From positions 1,426,001 to 1,490,000 of the forward strand of contig OZ244154.1 of assembly GCA_965216335.1 (NCBI GenBank): DNA of 64,000 bases. The letters are read 5' to 3'. Made by a program: the position numbers and the translations under genes. Numbering within the stretch: position 1 is the stretch's first letter; each line of letters begins with the position of its first letter. Positions 8,856-16,755 of this stretch are shown one piece after another. This DNA is from JAHEJE01 sp965216335 (GTDB taxonomy: Bacteria > Pseudomonadota > Alphaproteobacteria > Rhizobiales > Aestuariivirgaceae). A model generated the notes under the pieces. The model had not been told where the DNA came from. It searched no databases and saw only the letters and a program-made list of their open reading frames with translations.

Positions 8856-9569
8856 ATGTTCCTGAACCTTGACGGGCGCTGCGCTATTGTGACCGGTGGT
8901 GCGCGCGGGATCGGTCAGGCGATCGCGGCGGTCTTGCAATCAGCCGGCGCGGCCGTTCACGTCGTCGATACCGTGGCGCCGGAAGGCGTCGGCGAAGTGG
9001 CATCGCAGCACCACATTTGCGACATCACCGATCCCCGGGCAATCGCGGCAACGATAGAGCAAATCGCCCAGCCTGTTTCCATTCTGGTCAACAACGCCGG
9101 CATCACCCGCGACCGCACGTTGATGAAAATGGCTGACGCCGAGTGGGCGGATGTGATCGCGGTCAATCTGACCGGCGCCTTCAACATGATGCGCGCTGTG
9201 GCGCCGATGATCGCGTCCGCCGGTGGCGGCAGCATCGTCAACGTCACCTCGATCAACGGCATCAGGGGCAAGGTCGGCCAGGCCAACTACGCCGCCGCCA
9301 AGGCCGGGCTGATCGGTCTGACCAAGACCGCGGCAAAGGAACTGGGCCGCAAGAATATCACCGTCAACGCGGTCGCGCCCGGCATGGTCATGACGGAGAT
9401 GGCCCATGCCCTTCCGCCGGAATTCATAGATCGCGCCAGGGACGAGGCTGCCCTGGACCGGCTTGCAGAACCCGCCGATATCGCCGCCGCGGTCGCGTTC
9501 CTGGCTTCAGACGCCGCCCGCACGATCACCGGCCAGGTGCTCCAGGTCGACGCCGGGCAGTACATCTAG
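8856..9569 (+). CDS. short-chain dehydrogenase/reductase (FabG/BadH-like)
   Basis: 237 residues, classical SDR. TGGARGIG (residues 14-21) is the nucleotide loop, NNAGITRD the structural NNAG motif, and Ser-Tyr-Lys catalysis is given by NVTSINGIRG...YAAAKAGL. Substrate preference cannot be read; in this setting a hydroxyacyl-CoA dehydrogenase of alicyclic or pimeloyl-CoA oxidation (BadH-like) is as likely as a 3-oxoacyl-ACP reductase. AAGGGG about 10 bases upstream of the ATG marks the start. The operator-like dyad at 8801-8824 lies 32 bases upstream, which argues for co-regulation with the aromatic genes. Confidence 0.85.
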   Translation: MFLNLDGRCAIVTGGARGIGQAIAAVLQSAGAAVHVVDTVAPEGVGEVASQHHICDITDPRAIAATIEQIAQPVSILVNNAGITRDRTLMKMADAEWADVIAVNLTGAFNMMRAVAPMIASAGGGSIVNVTSINGIRGKVGQANYAAAKAGLIGLTKTAAKELGRKNITVNAVAPGMVMTEMAHALPPEFIDRARDEAALDRLAEPADIAAAVAFLASDAARTITGQVLQVDAGQYI

Positions 9570-9656
9570 AGTCCTGACGCTTGACACATCGACCTTACCC
9601 ATTGGCTTGGCATCCTCGGGCTTGACCCTCTGCTGTTTGGCTTAGCGACGGACACC

Positions 9657-9776
9657 CCTTCCCCCAGAAAGGGGGAAGGTCGGGATGGGGGTTGATGGCG
9701 GTGCAAAACACCATGGAATCAATGTATTGCACCGCCTTCAATCCCCACCCTAACCCTCCCCTTTTCTAGGGGAGGG
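9657..9776. repeat. 120-bp two-ended palindromic element, copy A1
   Basis: Left terminal hairpin CCTTCCCCCAGAAAGGGGGA, right terminal hairpin CCCTCCCCTTTTCTAGGGGA, and between them long complementary arms ending in a central stem GGCGGTGCAA/TTGCACCGCC. Two other copies, each exactly 120 bp, occur at 42526-42645 (inverted) and 49770-49889. It occupies the middle of the gene-free stretch 9570-9986; I see no gene in the rest of that stretch. Confidence 0.9.
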
Positions 9777-9986
9777 AAAACTCCAGACGACACGGATCTC
9801 GTGACCAGACGTTGCGCTGAACACTTTAGGCATTGATCTTGAACGGCTTTTCGCATTCATCAGGAAGCTAATCTGGACAGCAGCGGGCTTGACCCGAGGA
9901 CCCAGAACTGAAGCGCAAGGCCCTGTCGTCCTGGCCTAGGAACAAATCCAAGGGCGGCAAGGGGTGGGACGGTTGCTCGCCATCCG

Positions 9987-11276
9987 TCAATCACCATGGC
10001 CGCTGATAATACCCGCTGTCTTCTTCAGTTTTACCAAGATCAGGTAGACGAAGGCGGCGAAAGCGAGCGCGCCTGTCAGGCCAAGGGCGGCCCCGAGGCG
10101 GGCCAGCAGGGCGGAATTCAGCAAGATGGCGAACGAGCACAGCACAACCGCGCCGATGTGGCAGCCGGCGTGAACGGTCAATGGCAAGTCGGCCGTCAAC
10201 TCTGACAACAGCGCCGGCTTGCCGCCCTTGCCGGCAGCATGCATGGAGGCAAGGAACGGCATGATGCGCTGGAGGATGCCGGTCAGAAAGGTCAACAGCC
10301 AACCCGCGAGCAGGATGAATCCGAACAGCGTTGCCCCATTGGGCACGGGTGCGCCGAGCGCAACGGCCAGACCGAGCACCAGGCAGACAAGGAGCGCCGC
10401 CCACGACATCTTGATCAGGACGAACGACAGCCCGAGGCGCTTGCGCATGCCCGTCTGCAATGCGGTGCGCATGAGCCACAGGTAGACCGCACTGGCGCCC
10501 AAACCGATGACCGATGCCATTGCCAGTCCGGCCGGACTGTCCATCAGCGCCGCACCGGTTGCCACAACGCAGGCTGCGCAGGCGAGCCACAACTGACTCC
10601 ACGCCAGCCGCGCCGGCAGGGTGCGCGACAGAGCAAACATCGGGATCAGGACATGGCTGAACCCGAAGACCAGCAGCCCCATGAACCCAAAGCCGGCAAT
10701 GATCAAATGGGCCAGCGCCGCGGCTTGATGGTCGGGCAGAAACCCGGTCTCGAAATCGCCGATGAGGGCGAGACCGAGACCGGCAAGAACCGCAAGCGAC
10801 ACCAGCGCGGCCCAGCCGTGTGCGACCACCACCGGTATGTCGCCGGCGCGGCGCAGGTTGTCGCCGACGATTGCCGCGAAGATGATCATGCTCGCCGTAA
10901 CCGAGGCCCCGCCCGCCGCCATTGCCAGGTGATGACCGCTTGTCATGCCATAGGCCAGCCCTGCCGTCCCCGGTGTCAGGAGCCAGAAGCCGAGCCTGGC
11001 CGGCCAGGTCCGCACCAGCGGCCGCCGGGTTGCAACGGGCAGTAGCTGAAAGGCGGCACCCATGGCGGTCATGACCAGGACGCCAAGCGTCAGTAGATGG
11101 ATTGCGGCAAGCAGTCTCCCGGGCCCGCCGATGAAGCCGGGCAGCTCATCGGCGGCAACCAGCAACACCAGCCAGGCAAGGACATGAAAGCCGGCGGCGG
11201 CGGCAAAATAGCGGAACGGAACCGAGGCCGGCAGCAACCGGCTCTTGGCACCGCCGAGAAAGCTCGCCGCCAGCAT
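9987..11276 (-). CDS. multi-pass membrane protein, NnrS-like
   Basis: 429 residues, about 12 hydrophobic segments. Histidines recur in the membrane spans (AAIHLLTLGVLVMTAMG, SGHHLAMAAGG, LAHLIIAGFGFMGLLVFGF, ASMHAAGKGGK, VHAGCHIGAVV), a pattern reminiscent of the heme- and copper-containing NnrS family and of oxidase subunit I-like proteins. NnrS proteins are found with denitrification genes and respond to nitric oxide. The start codon overlaps the stop of the DUF2249 gene (TAATG), so it is the last gene of the hcr operon. Family assignment is tentative; a role in protecting or wiring the Mo/Fe-S reductase is inference. Confidence 0.6.
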   Translation of the reverse strand: MLAASFLGGAKSRLLPASVPFRYFAAAAGFHVLAWLVLLVAADELPGFIGGPGRLLAAIHLLTLGVLVMTAMGAAFQLLPVATRRPLVRTWPARLGFWLLTPGTAGLAYGMTSGHHLAMAAGGASVTASMIIFAAIVGDNLRRAGDIPVVVAHGWAALVSLAVLAGLGLALIGDFETGFLPDHQAAALAHLIIAGFGFMGLLVFGFSHVLIPMFALSRTLPARLAWSQLWLACAACVVATGAALMDSPAGLAMASVIGLGASAVYLWLMRTALQTGMRKRLGLSFVLIKMSWAALLVCLVLGLAVALGAPVPNGATLFGFILLAGWLLTFLTGILQRIMPFLASMHAAGKGGKPALLSELTADLPLTVHAGCHIGAVVLCSFAILLNSALLARLGAALGLTGALAFAAFVYLILVKLKKTAGIISGHGD

Positions 11277-11530
11277 TAGGCTTGCCTTGTCAGCAACAGC
11301 CGCACCTCACCGGCATCGCCGGCGATGAGTTCATGATCCCAGCCGCGTTCGGCGAGTTCCGGATACAGGAATATCGGCTCACGATCGTGATGGACGATGA
11401 CGCGGTCTTGGGTGTCCGGCCTGTCTAGGAGTGCAAGGATGGCCACCATCGGCTCGGGCGGCGGCAGGCCGCGAACGTCGATGTGGACGCCATCGGCTTC
11501 ATGCCAGTCCTGGGTAAGGAGATCGGACAT
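11276..11530 (-). CDS. DUF2249 (TusA/SirA-fold-like) protein
   Basis: 84 residues. HIDVRGLPPPEPMVAILALLD is the DUF2249 opening, resembling the D-x-R-G-x-x-x-P signature of TusA-like proteins but lacking the catalytic cysteine. The segment VHHDREPIFLYPELAERGWDH is also typical. DUF2249 proteins cluster with hemerythrin and NnrS-type genes in denitrifiers. It lies 6 bases after hcrB and overlaps the membrane protein gene by one base, so co-transcription with the 4-hydroxybenzoyl-CoA reductase is nearly certain; the molecular role is unknown. Confidence 0.72.
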   Translation of the reverse strand: MSDLLTQDWHEADGVHIDVRGLPPPEPMVAILALLDRPDTQDRVIVHHDREPIFLYPELAERGWDHELIAGDAGEVRLLLTRQA

Positions 11531-11536
11531 GACGGT

Positions 11537-12529
11537 TCAGCCCAACTCCGATGCCAGCCGGGCCGCCAGTCGCCGGGCAAGGGCCGACAGGGCCAGCCGC
11601 CGGTAGTGCGACGCCGTGGTTGTGGTGCGCTGCGGCGAGACCTGCTTTTGAACCAGCTTTTCCAGCAGCGCCAGGCGGGCATCGAGGTCCTGACCGGTTT
11701 CGACCGGCTCAATTCCTTCGATCAGCAGCGGCCGGGAATTCGTACCGGTTACCGCAGCAGTAATGTGAAGCTTGTCGTCAGCGCCCTTGCGGCAGGCGAC
11801 CGCTACCCCGGCCAGCGGAAAATCCATCGCATTGCGAACGCGTACCTTGGCGTAGGCCGAGACAGTCCGTCCGGCGCTGTCGCGCGGCGGAACATAGACG
11901 GCGGTGACGACCTCCCGGCGATCCAGCTGCAACCAGTCGGCGCCGTCTTCGTGATAGAACTCGGCAAGCGGAATCCGCCTGCGCCCGTCCGGGCCGGCAA
12001 TCTCGATCAGCGCACCATGAACCATCAGAGCCGGCGCCAGGTCGCCGCAATAGGCCGCCCGGCAGCGTTTGCCCGCTGGTGCTACATGACAGATATCGCC
12101 CTTGTACTTGAGGCAGAAGTCGTTGGCTTTTCGCCACCAGTGGCTCTGGTTGTAGTAGATGCAGCGGGTGTCGAGACACAGGTTGCCGCCCACAGTCGCC
12201 ATCGATCGGTGGCCGGGCCCGGCGATGGCATCGCATGCCTCGGCAATGGCGGTGTAGGCATCGCGGATGCCCGTGTCTTTGCACATGCTGCGCAGGGTCA
12301 CTGCGGCGCCGACCGTCAGGCCCGCTTCGCTGAGGTCCAGCCGGCGCAACTCGCCTATGCCGGTGAGGTCAATGAGGCTGCCGGTCTCCACCAGGCCACG
12401 CCGCATATTGACGACCAGATCAGTGCCACCGGCAATGAAGCGGCTATCGGGATGCGCAGCCATTTCAGCCACCGCCTCATCGACGGTCTCGGGCCGGCCG
12501 AGCCTGAATGCAGGCAATGCTTCGCTCAT
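11537..12529 (-). CDS. hcrB: 4-hydroxybenzoyl-CoA reductase, beta subunit (FAD, extra 4Fe-4S)
   Basis: 330 residues, FAD-binding subunit of the xanthine oxidase family. FIAGGTDLVVNMRRG and ATVGGNLCLDTRC are the FAD loops. Cys123, 139, 147 and 156 lie in an insertion that is diagnostic of 4-hydroxybenzoyl-CoA reductases, where it binds an additional 4Fe-4S cluster that lets electrons run in the reductive direction; the positions are offset by one from those I recall for the Thauera aromatica protein. The enzyme removes the para-hydroxyl group to give benzoyl-CoA. ATGA overlap with hcrA. Confidence 0.93.
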   Translation of the reverse strand: MSEALPAFRLGRPETVDEAVAEMAAHPDSRFIAGGTDLVVNMRRGLVETGSLIDLTGIGELRRLDLSEAGLTVGAAVTLRSMCKDTGIRDAYTAIAEACDAIAGPGHRSMATVGGNLCLDTRCIYYNQSHWWRKANDFCLKYKGDICHVAPAGKRCRAAYCGDLAPALMVHGALIEIAGPDGRRRIPLAEFYHEDGADWLQLDRREVVTAVYVPPRDSAGRTVSAYAKVRVRNAMDFPLAGVAVACRKGADDKLHITAAVTGTNSRPLLIEGIEPVETGQDLDARLALLEKLVQKQVSPQRTTTTASHYRRLALSALARRLAARLASELG

Positions 12530-14856
12530 GAGGCCTCCTTCAGGCTTGCCGCACGGCGCTGCTTTCGCCGCTCGGTGACCAGAGCCTCGACGATCCGGTC
12601 CGGTGTCAGTGGCAAGCCGTCGATGTCGATACCGATGGCATCCGCAACCGCATTGACGATCGCCGGCGGGGTGCCCGACAGGGCGCCTTCGCCGGCCTCC
12701 TTGGCGCCGAACGGGCCGAGCGGATCGATGCTTTCGACAATGTGCACCTCGATATCCGGAGACTCAACGATAGTCGGCATGCGGTATTCGAGCAGGCTGG
12801 CATGCACCGGCAGGCCTTCGGCATATCGGGTCTCTTCGCACAGCGCCTGCCCCATGCCCATCCACACCGAACCCTCGATCTGACCTTCCACCGCCAGCGG
12901 ATTAATGGCAAAGCCGCAATCGAGCGCCGCCCAGACCTTTTCCACCGTCACCAGTCCGGTATCGCTGTCAACCGACACCTCGACAACCTGGGCGGCATAG
13001 CTGAAGCCCATGGTCGAGCCGACGGCACCGCCGCGGTGCTTGCCGCCTTGCGCCTCCGGCGGGCATGTGAACGTGCCCTTGACGTTGATCGTGCCGTCCT
13101 CGGCAAGGGCCGCGGTGGCGACATCGGCAAACGACATCATCGATTGCTCACCGCCACGGACGGAAAACGTCTCCGCCTCGCAGATAATGTCGGCCGGGTC
13201 GGCTTCGAGTTTTCGTGCGGCAGCGGCAACGAGGATATCCCGCAAACGGGTCGCTGCTTCGATGGCCGCATTCCCGACCATGAAGGTGACACGCGAAGAA
13301 TAGGATCCGTTGTCCTTCGGCGTTATAGCGCTGTCGTTGGTGACCACGCGAACTCGGGCAAGATCAATGTTCAGGATCTCGGCAGCCGCCAGCGCGACGA
13401 TGGTTGTCGAGCCCTGGCCGATGTCCGATGCGCCCGTGAACACGGTAATGCCGGCATCGAAATCGAGCTTCATGGAGACGACCGCATGCGGCTCGCCTGT
13501 CCAGTGCACCGGCTTTGCCGCGCCGCTGACATAGTGCGAACAGGCCATGCCGAGGCCGCGTCCGGGCGGCAGCTTGGCCTTGCGCTCGCGCCAGCCGCTG
13601 GCCTTTTCAACCTTTTCGAGGCATTCCGGCAGCCCGTAGCTGTTGACCATCAAATCGTTCAGCGTGCGGGTGGGAGCGGCAAGCAGATTGGCACGCCGCA
13701 CAGCGAACGGGTCCAACCCGAGTTGTCTTGCCATACGGTCCAGCAGGCACTCAAAGGCATGGCGCACATCCACCGTACCATGACCGCGCATGGCCCCACA
13801 CGGCGGCAGGTTGGCATAGATGCGATATCCGTCATATTTGACTGCCGGAATGTCGTAGAGGCCGTGCAACAGCGCACCGGCATACAGGATGGTCACCAGC
13901 CCATAGCCGGCGTACGCGCCTCCGCGCTGTGTGGCCTGGCACTCTACTGCGGTAATTCGGCCTGCCTTGGTGAGGCCGATTTTCATATCCACCCGCGTGT
14001 CGGGACGGCCGCGATGGGTGATGAGGGTCTCCTCGCGGGTCAGACGCATCATCACCTTGCCGTTTGCCGCACGTGCCAACAGGCCGGCAATCAGTTCAAA
14101 ATTCAAGGTTTCGGTGCGGGCGCCAAATCCGCCGCCGACGAACGGCTTGATGACGCGGATGCGCGATGTGTCCATGTCCAGGCAGCGGGCCAGCATCAGA
14201 TGCACGTAGAACGGAACCTGAGACACCGATTGCAGGGTCAACCGGCCGCGCTCGGCATCGTACTCGGCCAATGCGGCATGCGGCTCCATCTGGGCGTGGT
14301 TGACTTCGGCGCAGTCGAACTGCTGCTCGCAAACCAGGTCAGCCGCCGCGAACCCGGCGGCCGTATCGCCGAATTCGTTGTGAACCTCGCGTTCCAGATT
14401 ACCCGGTTTTTCATCGTGCAGCAGCACCGCACCGGCAGCTCGGGCATCATCGGCGCTGTAGTAGGCCGGCAGGTCTTCGATTTCGATGTCGATCAGCTCC
14501 AGCGCCCGGTTCGCAACTTCAGCGTTTACCGCAGCGACGGCGGCGATCGGCTCGCCACGGTAGCGCACCTTGTCGCGGGCCAGCGGGTACTCGTTCATGG
14601 CGATGGGGATTACCCCGTATGTATGCGGGCAATCCGCGCCCGTTACTATGGCACGAACACCTGCAAGCTCCCGGGCCTTCGTTGCGTCCAGCCGAATGAT
14701 CCGGCCATGGCTGACCGGGCTGCGCAGAATGCGGCCCGTCAACGTATCGGCTGTATCGAGGTCAGCCGTATAAACCGCCCGTCCGGTGACCTTTTCAACA
14801 CCGTCGATCAGGGGAACCGGCCGGCCGGCAGTCCGGACGCCTGGTTTCGCGGTCAT
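12526..14856 (-). CDS. hcrA: 4-hydroxybenzoyl-CoA reductase, alpha subunit (molybdopterin)
   Basis: 776 residues, large molybdenum subunit. Seen: GEPIAAVAAVNAEVANRAL, KPFVGGGFGARTE (Mo-cofactor loop), NLPPCGAMRGHGTVDVRHAF, TGASDIGQGSTT, and the terminal PFGAKEAGEGALSGTPPAIV with the conserved catalytic glutamate. The MoCo is expected in the cytosine dinucleotide form, which fits mocA and xdhC nearby. The start at 14856 overlaps the hcrC stop (ATGA); an upstream reading frame extension runs through hcrC and is not real. Length matches known HcrA. Confidence 0.94.
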   Translation of the reverse strand: MTAKPGVRTAGRPVPLIDGVEKVTGRAVYTADLDTADTLTGRILRSPVSHGRIIRLDATKARELAGVRAIVTGADCPHTYGVIPIAMNEYPLARDKVRYRGEPIAAVAAVNAEVANRALELIDIEIEDLPAYYSADDARAAGAVLLHDEKPGNLEREVHNEFGDTAAGFAAADLVCEQQFDCAEVNHAQMEPHAALAEYDAERGRLTLQSVSQVPFYVHLMLARCLDMDTSRIRVIKPFVGGGFGARTETLNFELIAGLLARAANGKVMMRLTREETLITHRGRPDTRVDMKIGLTKAGRITAVECQATQRGGAYAGYGLVTILYAGALLHGLYDIPAVKYDGYRIYANLPPCGAMRGHGTVDVRHAFECLLDRMARQLGLDPFAVRRANLLAAPTRTLNDLMVNSYGLPECLEKVEKASGWRERKAKLPPGRGLGMACSHYVSGAAKPVHWTGEPHAVVSMKLDFDAGITVFTGASDIGQGSTTIVALAAAEILNIDLARVRVVTNDSAITPKDNGSYSSRVTFMVGNAAIEAATRLRDILVAAAARKLEADPADIICEAETFSVRGGEQSMMSFADVATAALAEDGTINVKGTFTCPPEAQGGKHRGGAVGSTMGFSYAAQVVEVSVDSDTGLVTVEKVWAALDCGFAINPLAVEGQIEGSVWMGMGQALCEETRYAEGLPVHASLLEYRMPTIVESPDIEVHIVESIDPLGPFGAKEAGEGALSGTPPAIVNAVADAIGIDIDGLPLTPDRIVEALVTERRKQRRAASLKEAS

Positions 14857-15320
14857 GTCCGCGCACCCGCAGCGGCATGTACCGATTTGATGATCTTTAC
14901 ATAGCCGGTGCAGCGGCACAGATTGCCACCGAGCGCCGCGCGGATTTCCGCGTCGTCGGGATTTGGAGAGCGCCGCAGCAGCGCTTCGGCAGCCATGATC
15001 ATGCCCGGTGTGCAAAACCCGCACTGGGTTCCGAGATTTTCGTGAAAAGCCCGCTGCAGCGCCGACAGCCGGCCATTGATCGACTGGCCCTCGATCGTTT
15101 CGACCTCGCGACCGTCGCACATGGCGGTCAGAGTGATGCAGGCCGGCCTCGCCACGCCATCGACCAAAACCGTGCAGGCCCCGCATTCACCGCCGTCACA
15201 ACCGATCTTGACCCCGGTCAGATTTTTGACTTCACGCAGGTAATCGACCAGCAGGAGGTTGTCGGCAATGGCGTCTTCATGTGCAGAGCCGTTGATCTTG
15301 AGACTGACGAGCCGCTTCAT
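14853..15320 (-). CDS. hcrC: 4-hydroxybenzoyl-CoA reductase, gamma subunit (2x 2Fe-2S)
   Basis: 155 residues. Cys41, 46, 49 and 61 (GCDGGECGACTVLVDG) bind the plant-type 2Fe-2S cluster; Cys100, 103, 135 and 137 (QCGFCTPGM, LCRCTGY) bind the second. Start set at the ATG of MKRLVSLKING because the nine upstream residues are unlike the family and fall in the promoter; GGGAAG lies eight bases before it. First gene of the hcrCAB-DUF2249-NnrS-like operon. The 24-bp dyad at 15344-15367 sits 24-47 bases upstream, where a repressor would block transcription. Confidence 0.93.
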   Translation of the reverse strand: MKRLVSLKINGSAHEDAIADNLLLVDYLREVKNLTGVKIGCDGGECGACTVLVDGVARPACITLTAMCDGREVETIEGQSINGRLSALQRAFHENLGTQCGFCTPGMIMAAEALLRRSPNPDDAEIRAALGGNLCRCTGYVKIIKSVHAAAGART

Positions 15321-15343
15321 TGACCAGGCTTCCCATACAATTA

Positions 15344-15367
15344 CCATATTCTCGTACCATTATACCG
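15344..15367. promoter_or_regulatory. 24-bp dyad, proposed BadM-like (Rrf2) operator, site 2
   Basis: Central GTAC at 15354-15357 with degenerate arms CCATATT and TATACCG at the same spacing as sites 1 and 3. It is immediately upstream of hcrC and in the shared upstream region of the forward GNAT/Rrf2 genes. It is the most degenerate of the three. Confidence 0.45.
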
Positions 15368-15592
15368 AATTTATCAACGGGAGTGAACCTGTAATTTGGC
15401 GATGACGAGCCACAATGAATTCACGCTGTATCGGACGGCCAAGAATGTCACTTTCCTGTCTGTTGCTTGCAGCTCGATGTTGTGCCGCATAGTCTCGGCG
15501 TCTAACACACTGTATTACTGGACGTTCAGATTCGCGTTGTCTGCTGAAAGCCAGCCTCGGGATATTCCTTGGGCAACATGGAGACCGCCAAA

Positions 15593-16087
15593 ATGAGAAC
15601 AACTGCAAAGCCCGCCGAAGAGGGCATTGGCGGCGGTATCAAGATTCGCTCCGCCAAGAAGGCTGACCTCGACGCCGTGGCAGAGCTCGATGAAAGTGTC
15701 ACTGGCCTCGGCAAGCCCGATTATTGGCGCGACATCTACGAGCGATACTCCACACGCCGGACGCAGCAGCGGTTCTTTCTGGTTGCGGAGCCCGACGCGG
15801 ATGGCCCCGACCGCCCGTTGCTAGGCTTTATCGTCGGCGCCGTAAGGGCCTGGGAGTTCGGCTCGGAACCCTGCGGATGGGTGTTCGCATTTTCTGTTGA
15901 TCCACAAACCCGGCTGCAGGGCGTCGGCGAGAATTTGTTCCAGGCAATGTCGGAGAAGTTCAAGGCTGCCGACATCAACACCATGCGCACCATGGTTGCA
16001 CGCAACAACCAGTTGCACATGGCCTTTTTTCGCAGCGAAGGCATGACAGCCGGACCCTACATTCAGCTTGAAAAGGAGCTTGACTGA
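15593..16087 (+). CDS. GNAT-family acetyltransferase, BadL-like by position
   Basis: 164 residues, GNAT domain from about residue 15: IKIRSAKKADLDAVAELDESV, FAFSVDPQTRLQGVGENLF (acetyl-CoA loop Q-G-V-G-E-N) and a C-terminal RNNQLHMAFFRSEGM. The ATG at 15593 has GGAG upstream; ATG 15578 is an alternative. Thirty bases downstream lies an Rrf2-family gene. In Rhodopseudomonas palustris a GNAT (BadL) likewise sits next to the Rrf2 repressor BadM; there, as I recall, it acts on aminobenzoates. The same role here is inference from position. Third GNAT gene in this aromatic island. Confidence 0.8.
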   Translation: MRTTAKPAEEGIGGGIKIRSAKKADLDAVAELDESVTGLGKPDYWRDIYERYSTRRTQQRFFLVAEPDADGPDRPLLGFIVGAVRAWEFGSEPCGWVFAFSVDPQTRLQGVGENLFQAMSEKFKAADINTMRTMVARNNQLHMAFFRSEGMTAGPYIQLEKELD

Positions 16088-16117
16088 CGTGGCTGCTCAT
16101 TCGCTTAGGAGGTCCTC

Positions 16118-16555
16118 ATGAAGTTGCAGGTCTCCAGCCGGATCGCGATTTTTGCCCTGATCGAGTTGGCCGCCGATCCCGAACGCCAGGTTTCGGTTGC
16201 AGAGATCGGCCAGAAATACGGCGTTTCCGCGCATCATCTGGCCAAGGTGATGCACGCATTGGGTCGTGCCGACCTGGTGCGCTCGATCCGTGGTGTCGGG
16301 GGTGGTTACAGTTTTTCCGGCAATGCCAAGCGCACAACCCTGCTCGATGTGATTTCACTGTTTGAGGACGTGTCGCCGGGCAATGATGGAATAGATGCAC
16401 AATCCGCGGCAACCGAGGCAGGTCAGGCGTTGGGCCAGGTGCTTAACGAGATCGATGAGATCTCCCGGGCAACGCTGGGAGCAATTACCATTTCGACAAT
16501 GCTTAAACAGATTGCGCGGCACGCCGCAGTCGAGCCCGCTCCCGCCGGCGAGTAG
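16118..16555 (+). CDS. Rrf2-family transcriptional regulator, BadM-like
   Basis: 145 residues. The winged-helix domain occupies residues 1-75: VSSRIAIFALIELAADPERQ, SVAEIGQKYGVSAHHLAKVMHAL (recognition helix) and VRSIRGVGGGYSFSG (wing). The protein contains no cysteine at all, so unlike IscR, NsrR or RirA it cannot hold an Fe-S cluster through cysteines; a small-molecule effector is more likely. BadM of R. palustris, an Rrf2 repressor of benzoyl-CoA reductase genes, is the obvious model. A strong AGGAGG precedes the ATG. Its probable target sites are the three GTAC-centred dyads at 8801, 15344 and 16656. Confidence 0.85.
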   Translation: MKLQVSSRIAIFALIELAADPERQVSVAEIGQKYGVSAHHLAKVMHALGRADLVRSIRGVGGGYSFSGNAKRTTLLDVISLFEDVSPGNDGIDAQSAATEAGQALGQVLNEIDEISRATLGAITISTMLKQIARHAAVEPAPAGE

Positions 16556-16655
16556 GGATCATGGCCTGCCGGTCGCGCCCACCCGGGCGGATGGAGCAAC
16601 TGCATGAACCGCTCCCTTCTCGTGCAGCAAGATTCGAATTGAATCGATTCAATAA

Positions 16656-16679
16656 TCGTATTAAAGTACGCGAATACGA
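16656..16679. promoter_or_regulatory. 24-bp perfect dyad, proposed BadM-like (Rrf2) operator, site 3
   Basis: Perfect inverted repeat TCGTATT-N10-AATACGA with GTAC exactly at the centre (16666-16669). It lies about 77 bases upstream of the aryl-CoA ligase start, in an AT-rich stretch after the Rrf2 gene. It is the best of three matching sites in the island. Confidence 0.62.
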
Positions 16680-16755
16680 AATTTGAGGCAAGCCATTGCC
16701 GGATGTTCGATCGGACTTCAGTCCGGCACCGTTGGCGAACACGGGTGAAACTGCC

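Noticed and set aside
9657..9776. CRISPR array from repeated GC-rich units
   Set aside because: Copies are far apart, palindromic over the full 120 bp and lack spacer-repeat periodicity.
12742..14904. 720-codon open frame on the forward strand opposite hcrA
   Set aside because: Antisense frame of a high-GC gene; hcrA has every expected motif and the forward translation has none.
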